Below, piece after piece: positions 13,313 to 20,193 of a stretch of 50,457 nucleotides of DNA. A program made the translations under genes and the position numbers. The stretch is from positions 1 through 50,457 of the forward strand of contig JAKQOH010000177.1 in the NCBI GenBank assembly GCA_029565415.1, in the 5' to 3' direction. This stretch comes from Candidatus Rifleibacteriota bacterium (GTDB lineage: Bacteria > Riflebacteria > Ozemobacteria > Ozemobacterales > Ozemobacteraceae). The notes beneath the pieces were generated by a model. That model was not told the origin of the DNA. It saw nothing but the letters and a program-made list of their open reading frames with translations, and did no database searches. Position 1 is the first letter of the stretch. The number at the start of each line of letters is the position of its first letter.

Positions 13313-14455
13313 ATGGCGGAAGAAATCATTCGCGAGGGGAGCTGGATCTGCCCGAACTGCCGCACGAAGAACCGCGGTGCGCAGGAGAACTGCAATGCCT
13401 GCGGGGCGATTCGCGGGAACGTGCCGTTCATCTACGAGGAAGACGGCCGGCAGGTCACCGACGAGGCGGAAAAGGCCCGCGCGCTTGGCGGGGCCGACTG
13501 GGTCTGCCCGTTCTGCGGCGACAGCAACCCGTTCGATGGGACGGCGTGCAAAGGCTGCTCGGCTCCGCGCTCGGAAGGGAAGCAGCGCGGGGTGAAAAAC
13601 CTGGGCGCTTCCGGTGGCGGTCAGGGCGGGGGTGCGGCCCGCCTGGCGGACGAGGTGCTGCCGGCGGAGGGGCTCTCGACCGCGCGTCCGGTTTCCCCGG
13701 CGGTGGCGTGGTTCTTCAAGATCGGTTGCGGTGGCCTGCTGCTGCTGATCGCCTCGTTGATGGGCCTGGAGTGCATGACCTGGACCCAGGTCGTCGAGGT
13801 GACGGGGCTGGCGTGGGAGCGCACGATCGAGGTCGAGGAGCTGAAGGCGGTCCGGCACGAAGACTGGTCGGACCGGATGCCCGCCGGTGCGCGGGTTCTC
13901 GGCCGAGCCGAGAAGATCCGGTCGTATCGCGACGTGCTGGTCGGCCATCGCGAAGTCGAGGAAACCTACACCGAGCAGCAGCAGACCGGCACGCGGCGCG
14001 TCAAGACGGGCGTGCAGGACCTGGGCAACGGCCGGTTCAAGGAGATCTGGTCGGACGAGCCGGTCTACCGCGATGTCCAGAAACGGCGGCGCGTCACGAA
14101 GCCGGTCTATCGGCAGGAGCCCGTGTACGGCACCTGGATGACGTATGAGGCGGACGAGTGGGTGAAAGTGGACACGGCGGCCGCGAAGGGCACGATCGAG
14201 CTGCCCGCCTGGCCCCCGACCGGCGTGAAACAGCCCGTCGAGAACCGCCTGGGCGCGCGCCGCGAGGGCGTGCGGACCGAGACCTACAAGATCACGCTCA
14301 AATCTTTGAAAGATAGTAAAATCTATGAAATAACAGAGATCGGCTCGAAGAAGCTCGATGCCGCCACGTTCGAGAAGATGCGCCCCGGTACGAAGTGGAC
14401 CGCGGGCATCAGCGGCCTCGGCAGTATCAAGGAGCTCGCCGCAGCCACGCCCTGA
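13313..14455 (+). CDS. Membrane protein with two RanBP2-type zinc fingers
   Basis: 380 aa. Two W-x-C-x2-C...C-x2-C fingers: WICPNCRTKNRGAQENCNAC (residues about 11-30) and WVCPFCGDSNPFDGTACKGC (about 63-82). They match the RanBP2/zinc-ribbon fold used for protein or nucleic-acid contacts. A Gly-rich linker leads to one membrane span (about 128-150, FFKIGCGGLLLLIASLMGL). The large C-terminal part carries repeated YR-x-V and PVYR motifs (PVYRDVQKRRR, KPVYRQEPVYGTWM). The fingers should be cytoplasmic and the C-terminus extracytoplasmic if the span is a simple anchor. Function unknown. ATG at 13313 follows GAGAGGAGCTCG. Confidence 0.84.
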   Translation: MAEEIIREGSWICPNCRTKNRGAQENCNACGAIRGNVPFIYEEDGRQVTDEAEKARALGGADWVCPFCGDSNPFDGTACKGCSAPRSEGKQRGVKNLGASGGGQGGGAARLADEVLPAEGLSTARPVSPAVAWFFKIGCGGLLLLIASLMGLECMTWTQVVEVTGLAWERTIEVEELKAVRHEDWSDRMPAGARVLGRAEKIRSYRDVLVGHREVEETYTEQQQTGTRRVKTGVQDLGNGRFKEIWSDEPVYRDVQKRRRVTKPVYRQEPVYGTWMTYEADEWVKVDTAAAKGTIELPAWPPTGVKQPVENRLGARREGVRTETYKITLKSLKDSKIYEITEIGSKKLDAATFEKMRPGTKWTAGISGLGSIKELAAATP

Positions 14456-14467
14456 CCCTGAGCCGAT

Positions 14468-14514
14468 CGGCAGACGGCCGGCCTTTCGGGACCTGAAAGG
14501 CCGGCCGTCTGCCG
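14468..14514. terminator. 20-bp perfect hairpin between convergent genes
   Basis: Arms 14468-14487 and 14495-14514 are perfectly complementary with a 7-nt loop. There is no T-run on either side. It sits between the zinc-finger and rubrerythrin stop codons, so it is probably a two-way transcription stop or mRNA 3'-end stabiliser. Confidence 0.7.
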
Positions 14515-14520
14515 TTGGGG

Positions 14521-15159
14521 TCACCGCCGGCTGAATTCGGCGTTTTCCAGGGTGAGTTCCGGATGACCGATGTAGGTGATGATCTCGTCGAGAATCGTGA
14601 CGTGGTCGTGTTCCTCTTCGGCCAGGGTCAGAAACAGCTTGCGCTGCCCCTCATCCTTCGTCTCGCGGGCCTTCTCGCGATAGAACTTCTCGCTCGCTTC
14701 CTCGCTCTTCTGCGCTTCCCGATACACCTCGATCTGCGGACCGGTGAGGTTGAACCGCATCTTTTCCTTCCGGAATCCCGCGAGGATGTCCCGCGCATCG
14801 GTGAGAACCCGGCATTCGGCCAGTTCGGCGTGTTCCGCTTTCTCCATGCGCGCCACCGTCTCGTAGTGTCGTTTCTCGCCTTCGGCCAGCATCGTGAAGA
14901 TGTTTCGCATCCCGGGGTTGGGGGCCGTTTTCGCCAGTTCCCGATACATCGCCTCGGACTGGGCTTCCTTCTGCCTGGCAAACTCGAAGATGTTCATGGG
15001 ATCCTCCATAATAAAATATGATATGTACTCCTTGCTGGAGAAGACGTGGAAGCCGTCGAGCCGGAACGCGAGCGTGAGTACGGTTTCGATGGACTGGATA
15101 CCGGAGCCGGCCTCGCCGGCGAGAACGATGGACAGGGGACTTCGGACCGTGCTGGCCAT
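14521..15159 (-). CDS. Rubrerythrin/ferritin-like diiron protein with an N-terminal 2-oxoacid:ferredoxin oxidoreductase fragment
   Basis: 212 aa if started at ATG 15159 (GTGAGGAT upstream). Residues 1-45 (SIVLAGEAGSGIQSIETVL, then GFHVFSSKEY) match the start of the pyruvate/2-oxoglutarate ferredoxin oxidoreductase gamma domain. That domain breaks off after KEY, exactly at an AT-rich patch. From an internal ATG at 14997, with its own GGAGG, comes a rubrerythrin-type four-helix diiron domain: EAQSEAMYRELA, EGEKRHYE, EEASEKFYREKA, EEEHDHV, i.e. the paired E and ExxH ligands. No rubredoxin domain follows. Either a true in-frame fusion, or a rubrerythrin starting at 14997 downstream of an oxidoreductase gene remnant. 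Probable role: peroxide or oxygen defence. Confidence 0.85.
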   Translation of the reverse strand: MASTVRSPLSIVLAGEAGSGIQSIETVLTLAFRLDGFHVFSSKEYISYFIMEDPMNIFEFARQKEAQSEAMYRELAKTAPNPGMRNIFTMLAEGEKRHYETVARMEKAEHAELAECRVLTDARDILAGFRKEKMRFNLTGPQIEVYREAQKSEEASEKFYREKARETKDEGQRKLFLTLAEEEHDHVTILDEIITYIGHPELTLENAEFSRR

Positions 15160-15211
15160 TCGAAGATCCTCACTCTGTTGTGTCGGTCCATCTGACGGGA
15201 CCACTACGGGA

Positions 15212-15241
15212 AGTATAGCTCACCGGAACCGGAATTGCGAA
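15212..15241 (-). promoter_or_regulatory. Promoter for the rubrerythrin-fusion gene
   Basis: Read on the - strand: TTCGCA (15241-15236), 18-nt spacer, TATACT (15217-15212), about 50 nt upstream of the ATG at 15159. Confidence 0.45.
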
Positions 15242-15257
15242 CCCGTCACCAACCCTC

Positions 15258-15287
15258 TTGCACGCCGTCGCCGGGGTGTGCTATCCT
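15258..15287 (+). promoter_or_regulatory. Promoter for tRNA-Gly
   Basis: TTGCAC (15258-15263), 18-nt spacer, TATCCT (15282-15287) with TG one base upstream of the -10 box; the tRNA begins 10 nt later. Confidence 0.6.
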
Positions 15288-15295
15288 CGTTTCTG

Positions 15296-15370
<75 letters not shown>

Positions 15371-15379
15371 CTCGAAAAG

Positions 15380-15413
15380 GCCCCGGAAACCCTCACAGGT
15401 TCCGGGGCTTTTT
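15380..15413 (+). terminator. Terminator after tRNA-Gly
   Basis: GCCCCGGAA (15380-15388) pairs with TTCCGGGGC (15400-15408), extended by CC/GG across a bulged A, followed directly by five T (15409-15413). Confidence 0.88.
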
Positions 15414-15443
15414 GCGTGTCGGCGATAACCGAGACGGGCTGGT

Positions 15444-15620
15444 TCAGGGCTCGTCGGGGAGCGGGGTGGCGGGGCGGGCGGGCTCTTCGAAGGCTTCGTC
15501 GCCGCGGTGGAGGATGACCTGGCGGACGATCGGCCAGCCGAACAGATACAGGAACAGGGCTGCCAGAAGGGCCAGAATCAGATACAGCCACGGGGCGCCG
15601 CGCCGGTTTCGCTTCAACAT
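15444..15620 (-). CDS. Small single-pass membrane protein (58 aa)
   Basis: An open frame of 58 codons beginning MLKRNRRGAPW: a strongly basic N-terminus, one hydrophobic span (LYLILALLAALFLYLFGW) and an acidic, Pro-rich tail ending PATPLPDEP. The positive-inside pattern and clean span support a real protein. Start ATG at 15620 has only a weak ribosome-binding sequence. It converges on the tRNA terminator. Function unknown. Confidence 0.55.
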   Translation of the reverse strand: MLKRNRRGAPWLYLILALLAALFLYLFGWPIVRQVILHRGDEAFEEPARPATPLPDEP

Positions 15621-15895
15621 GAGACCATGGTATCACCGAGAGCAACGCGAGGGAATTTCCTGGGATGAATGCCGTCGGAGCCGCCTGCCCCTGTCGTTTT
15701 GCTTGTCGTGGATGTAATCAATCATATATATATTCTGAAAGATATGTCTTTGTTGGCGGGCGTGGACTGATTTGACCGGGGCGGGGAAATCTGATAGAAA
15801 TTCGGGAACGGGGTACGAGGCCGCCTGTTTCTGCTATTTTTTCAGATGCAGCTTTCGGAACAGGGAACCAGCGCGTCAACCCCCCAGTGAGAAGG
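15621..15895. other. Intergenic region upstream of the efflux operon
   Basis: 275 nt between the small membrane protein and the first TolC-like gene. It holds an AT-rich island (about 15718-15748, with an uninterrupted ATATATAT core). A weak promoter candidate is TTGACC (15772-15777), 17-nt spacer, TAGAAA (15795-15800). I see no gene in it. Confidence 0.35.
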
Positions 15896-17530
15896 ATGAA
15901 TTCGATATCACGTTCCCCGAACTGGCTCGTGGTGGTTGCTATTCTCGTGCTGGGGTGTCTGCACGGGGTTTCGCCGTCAAGGGCGGCCACCGGCATCGAA
16001 GCCGCCGGGACGGGGACGGCGTCCGGCACCATCGGGGTGTCGCTCGGGGAGTGCGTCGCCCTGGCGCTGCGCCGGAACGTCTCGATCCGCGTTGCCTACA
16101 TGGATCGCGCGCTGGCGCGGTTCAACTTCGTCACGAACCACGATTATGCGTTCCGGCCCAACGTCGGGATCGGCCTGACGGCCGGCCGTGAGGGCTCGGG
16201 GGAGACGTCGCGGACCGGATCGACGGCCGGCAGCGACCGGGTGACCTCGGCCCTGAACGTCTCCAATCCCCTTCCCACGGGGGGCAGCATCACCTTTTCG
16301 GGCAATCCCTGGTCCCGTTCCCGGGCCCGCTCGCAGCGGGATTTCGAGGATGCCGTCGACCAGGCCTCGATCGACCGTTCGTGGAGTGTCAGCCTGAGCC
16401 AGCCCCTGCTGCGCGGCGCCTTTTCGGATTACGGCACTTCCGACCGGCGCAGGTTCGCCATCGCCGAGAGCCAGAACATCCTGGCGCTCAAGGAGACGGT
16501 GATGACCGAGATCATGAAGGTGATCCGCGCCTACCGGAGCCTGTTGCAGGCACGCTGGAATCTCGACATCAACCGCCAGGCCCTGGAACGGGCCAAAACC
16601 CAGGCACAGATGAGTGAAAAGCTCATCGAGATGGGCCGCATGCCGCGCATGGAGCTGATCCAGTCGCGTTCCGACGTGGCCAACCGCGAACTGAGCCTCG
16701 AAAGCGCGACGAACGAGTTCGACCAGGCCCGCATCGCCCTCCTGAAACTTCTCGATCTCGACGTCTCGACCCGGATCGAGCCTTCCGGGGAGCTCGAGCA
16801 GCCCGCCTTTTCGCTCGAGGAACAGGAGATCGTCGACACCATCCGGGCGCACCAGCCCGGCTATCTGTCGGCCCGGCTGGGCCTGGAAACGTCGCGGATC
16901 GACCTGATGCGGGCGCGCCGGGACCAGCGGTGGGATCTCACGATCACGGCGGCTTACGCCCGCACGCGCACGGATCTCATTCCGGGGGATGCGACCAAAG
17001 GCCACGAGTGGTCCGTGGACCTCGGGCTCGATGTTCCCGTTTACGGCAGCGATCGCCGCGCGCTGCGCAGCGCCGTGCTCGGCGCCTCCAACGAACGGAA
17101 CAAGGCGGAGCTCCAGTTCCGGAAGCTCGAGGACGACATCCGCCTCGAAGCCCGGAACCGGGTGCAGCAGCTGGGAACCCTCGCCCGCCAGGTCGAACTC
17201 GCGTCGGCCGCCCGCGATCTGGCCGAGCAGAAGCTCACCTTCGAACAGGAGAAGCTCAAAACCGGCCGGACCACGAACTTCCAGGTGGTGTCGTTCCAGG
17301 ACGAGGTCCGGAATGCGCACATCACCGAACTCTCGGCCCGCATCGCGTATCTCAATGCCCTCGACGACCTCGACCTGACCATGGGAACGACGGTCCGCAC
17401 CTGGGGGGTGGTTCTCAACGAAAACGCACCGGGCCGCGGCCCGGAGCAGGTGGCCTCGGCATCCGCGGAGGCCACATCCCCAACGGAGGAGAAGGAAATC
17501 GATGGAAAGCAAAACGACCCCGTTCGTTAG
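15896..17530 (+). CDS. TolC-family outer-membrane efflux protein (first of two)
   Basis: 544 aa. Signal peptide (NWLVVVAILVLGCLHGVSPSRA), then the TolC/OEP pattern: short beta regions (ITFSGNPW, WSVSLSQPLLRG) and long coiled-coil helices in two halves (RAYRSLLQARWNLDINRQAL, LIEMGRMPRMELIQSRSDVA; later QKLTFEQEKLKTGRTTNFQV, LSARIAYLNALDDLDLTMGT). The motif K-x-G-R-x-x-x-x-V/M in each half is typical. It should form a trimeric channel spanning the outer membrane and docking on the HlyD-type adaptor encoded two genes downstream. Start uncertain: ATG 15896 sits almost on AGAAGG; a GTG at 15887 is in frame but has no ribosome-binding site. Confidence 0.9.
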   Translation: MNSISRSPNWLVVVAILVLGCLHGVSPSRAATGIEAAGTGTASGTIGVSLGECVALALRRNVSIRVAYMDRALARFNFVTNHDYAFRPNVGIGLTAGREGSGETSRTGSTAGSDRVTSALNVSNPLPTGGSITFSGNPWSRSRARSQRDFEDAVDQASIDRSWSVSLSQPLLRGAFSDYGTSDRRRFAIAESQNILALKETVMTEIMKVIRAYRSLLQARWNLDINRQALERAKTQAQMSEKLIEMGRMPRMELIQSRSDVANRELSLESATNEFDQARIALLKLLDLDVSTRIEPSGELEQPAFSLEEQEIVDTIRAHQPGYLSARLGLETSRIDLMRARRDQRWDLTITAAYARTRTDLIPGDATKGHEWSVDLGLDVPVYGSDRRALRSAVLGASNERNKAELQFRKLEDDIRLEARNRVQQLGTLARQVELASAARDLAEQKLTFEQEKLKTGRTTNFQVVSFQDEVRNAHITELSARIAYLNALDDLDLTMGTTVRTWGVVLNENAPGRGPEQVASASAEATSPTEEKEIDGKQNDPVR

Positions 17531-17546
17531 ATATATAAAAATATAT
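17531..17546. repeat. ATATAT-AAAA-ATATAT repeat next to ribosome-binding site
   Basis: Two ATATAT units (17531-17536, 17541-17546) flank AAAA, immediately after the TolC stop and touching AGGAGG (17547-17552) of the next gene. An AT-rich leader should leave this ribosome-binding site unstructured. Confidence 0.5.
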
Positions 17547-17558
17547 AGGAGGATCTTT

Positions 17559-20192
17559 ATGAAACACGTCTGGTTGTGGCTGGCTCTATTGTGTTTCGTG
17601 GCCTGTCCGGTGCTGGCGGCCGATGCAGGGGCCGCCCTGGGCGGCGGCCAGGGCAGAGCTCCGGGGGATGAGCTGAACAACGCCTCGGGCATGACGTTCC
17701 GGGTGCTCAACCGCACGGCGGGTCCGGTATCGGCCCAGGTGAAGCTCGTTCTCCAGGGCAATCTCGAGCTGGCCACGAGCAATGTCACCCAGATCCCGCC
17801 CCGGGAGATCCGCGAGATCAAGGTCCAGACGATGGGGTGCCCGATCCCGGCTGACACCCGGTTCGATCTGATCTGGACCGCCGCAAAGATGAAGATGCGG
17901 TCCACGATTTCCGGTCCGGCCGACGGTTCGATCACCTCGATCGCCATCGGAGCGCCCGAAGAGGGCAGAAAAGGTCCCCGTGAGGATGAGCTGCAAGGCC
18001 AGACGGAAGCCTGGGGCGAAACCGAGGCCACGTTCCGGATCGTCAACAAGTCGAAACAGCCGATCCAGGCGGTGGTGAGCGTGGTCGGCCCCGACGGCGC
18101 GGTACTGGCGGACGAGAAGAACGAGCGGACGATGACCGCCAGATCCGCGAGGGATGAGCGACCCATTGCCCCGGGAGCGTTCCGCAATGCAACCGTGTCA
18201 GCGGGGAGCGTATCGGTTTTCCCGGCCAATGCGCGGTTCCGCTGCGTGATCACCGACGCGAGAAACGGCTTCCTCGACAGGATCGAGGGAAGCCTCGCCC
18301 AGGGGCGTGAGATCATCTACTCCGACGAGGGAGATGCGCGCGGCCAGGACAACAGCGAATCCGAGAAGCAGGGGGAGACGAGCGCCGACTTCGTTCTCGT
18401 GAACAAGTCCAGCATGAGACCGAGCCGTGCCATGCTGTGGATCGGTCTGCCCGGCCTGACGAGCGTCGACCGGAACACCGGAAGACTGCAGGGCGTGGTG
18501 ATCGCCCAGGCGGCCGAAAAGGCTCTCAGGCTGGATGGCAAAGAAGTCTCGATCACGCTGAAGAGCCCCGGCAAGCCGTTTCCCGAGGATGCGATCTTCG
18601 GCTTCTTCGCTTCGTTCGGGGGCGGGAAGAAGGGCGTGGGGGGTGAGAGTTCCGAGCTCGTGATGGGACGCCTGAATGCCGACAGTCACCGCATCGTGTT
18701 CGGTGCCGTCGACGATCGGAGCGGGCCGGGCGAAGAGCGGCAGAAACTCCAGGAGCTCCAGGAAAAGGGCGAGGGGAGTTTCTCGAAGGCGACGTTCATC
18801 ATCGAGAACAAGACCCGGGAAGCATTCGCGTATGCCCTTCAGATCCTGGGCCCCGATGGAGCGGAGATCGTTTCGAACAGCCAGTCCGCGGAGGCGAGCT
18901 CCCCCCTTGGCCGGAAGCTCGGCAGAACTGACGCGGGCATCCGTCCGAACGCGCGGGAGACCGTGCGCCTGGAATCGCCTGACGGGTATGTGTTCCCGAG
19001 CGGGGCCACCTGGCGCCTCGTAGCCACGGGAGCGGACAAACGCTGCGTTTCTATCCTGAAAGGAATACTTCAGGCCGGTCCGCAGATGGTGACCGTCACG
19101 GGTCAGGCCGAGGAGGCGAGAGATCAAAAACCCGACTCCGAAAAGAGCGGCAGCAAGGAAACCAGCTTCACGCTGGTGAACCGCACCCGGCAGAGACTCA
19201 CGGTCCATCTGAGCATCGGCATCGAGGGCATGTCGTCGCACGAGGCTGGCGTGCGGGGCGCATCGATGATGCGCGGCCCCGTTCTCGCCATGGCGACCGA
19301 GCAGATGACGCCGGGATCCACGAAGAGTGTCACCCTCAGAAGCCTTTCCGTGCCTTTCACGGACGATTGCAACTTCGTCTGTTCCAGCATGATCGACAAG
19401 GGAGAGCGGTTCGTCGTCTCCGGCAACCTGGAGCGGGACAGCCACACCATCAACATCGTCGACGACGAGGAGCTGCGGCGGCCCGACGGCGATGCCGGGA
19501 GGCCGCTGGAGGGCCTCGAGAACAGGGTTGTGTTCACGGTTCGCAACCGGCTCCCCTTCCCGATCGAAGCCCAGATGTCGATCCGCCGGCCGGACAGTTC
19601 CACGCTTGCGTCCGAGGAGCAGCTTCAGACGGGCAGCAGGGCCGGCAGCAAACTCGGTGGCAAGCCGGGCGTCAAGCTCGATGAACGAGCCATTGCGCCG
19701 CAGCGCGAGCGCCGCATCGTGCTTTCCGACTCCCGGAACCGGAGTTTCCCGGCCGATGCGATGTGGCGGTGCGTCGTTTCCTCCCAGGGCGCCGTCCGGC
19801 GCATCATCGAGGGCAGCCTTGCCCGGGATTCCCGGGTCATCGACGTCTCGGCACTCGACACCCCTGTCGGCGGGCCCGATCGACGAAAGGATCCGGGTCT
19901 GGAAAGCCGTCTCGAAACGCAGGTGACGCTGGAGTTCGTCAGCCACCTGCTGGTGGCCTGCCAGTTGGAGGGTGGGCTGATGGCGGGAAAAGCCCGGATC
20001 GGCCGCGAAGTCACCGTCAAACTGCCGGCGCGCGGCACCAGCCGGGTGACCATCTCGGTTCCGGAAGGCATTCCGTCGAACGCAGAGTACCGGTTCTCCG
20101 GCGCGACGGCGCTCAAGCGCAAACTCGCGGTTTCCGGAAGCATTGCCCGGGATGGCCTGCGGGTGGTCATCGGGCAGGTTGGTCTCCGCTAG
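17559..20192 (+). CDS. Secreted protein of seven tandem ~110-135-residue repeats
   Basis: 877 aa. Signal peptide (WLWLALLCFVACPVLA) and a strong AGGAGG site 7 nt before ATG 17559. The rest is built from seven diverged units starting near residues 45, 155, 275, 410, 534, 656 and 788. Each begins with a strand of the form T-F-x-(V/L/I)-x-N-(R/K) (TFRVLNRTAG, TFRIVNKSKQ, DFVLVNKSSM, TFIIENKTRE, SFTLVNRTRQ, VFTVRNRLPF; the last is degenerate). A second strand carries a WR/FR-C pattern, and units close with a G-S/N-L-x-R-D/Q-x-x-x-I motif (GSLAQGREIIY, GNLERDSHTINI, GSLARDSRVIDV). No known family comes to mind; the units look like all-beta sandwich domains. Its place inside an efflux operon suggests a periplasmic accessory or cargo role. 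Confidence 0.82.
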   Translation: MKHVWLWLALLCFVACPVLAADAGAALGGGQGRAPGDELNNASGMTFRVLNRTAGPVSAQVKLVLQGNLELATSNVTQIPPREIREIKVQTMGCPIPADTRFDLIWTAAKMKMRSTISGPADGSITSIAIGAPEEGRKGPREDELQGQTEAWGETEATFRIVNKSKQPIQAVVSVVGPDGAVLADEKNERTMTARSARDERPIAPGAFRNATVSAGSVSVFPANARFRCVITDARNGFLDRIEGSLAQGREIIYSDEGDARGQDNSESEKQGETSADFVLVNKSSMRPSRAMLWIGLPGLTSVDRNTGRLQGVVIAQAAEKALRLDGKEVSITLKSPGKPFPEDAIFGFFASFGGGKKGVGGESSELVMGRLNADSHRIVFGAVDDRSGPGEERQKLQELQEKGEGSFSKATFIIENKTREAFAYALQILGPDGAEIVSNSQSAEASSPLGRKLGRTDAGIRPNARETVRLESPDGYVFPSGATWRLVATGADKRCVSILKGILQAGPQMVTVTGQAEEARDQKPDSEKSGSKETSFTLVNRTRQRLTVHLSIGIEGMSSHEAGVRGASMMRGPVLAMATEQMTPGSTKSVTLRSLSVPFTDDCNFVCSSMIDKGERFVVSGNLERDSHTINIVDDEELRRPDGDAGRPLEGLENRVVFTVRNRLPFPIEAQMSIRRPDSSTLASEEQLQTGSRAGSKLGGKPGVKLDERAIAPQRERRIVLSDSRNRSFPADAMWRCVVSSQGAVRRIIEGSLARDSRVIDVSALDTPVGGPDRRKDPGLESRLETQVTLEFVSHLLVACQLEGGLMAGKARIGREVTVKLPARGTSRVTISVPEGIPSNAEYRFSGATALKRKLAVSGSIARDGLRVVIGQVGLR

Positions 20193-20193
20193 A

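Noticed and set aside
15718..16032. 104-codon - strand frame in the TolC upstream region
   Set aside because: Overlaps the TolC signal-peptide region, contains the AT-rich island and shows no protein-like pattern.
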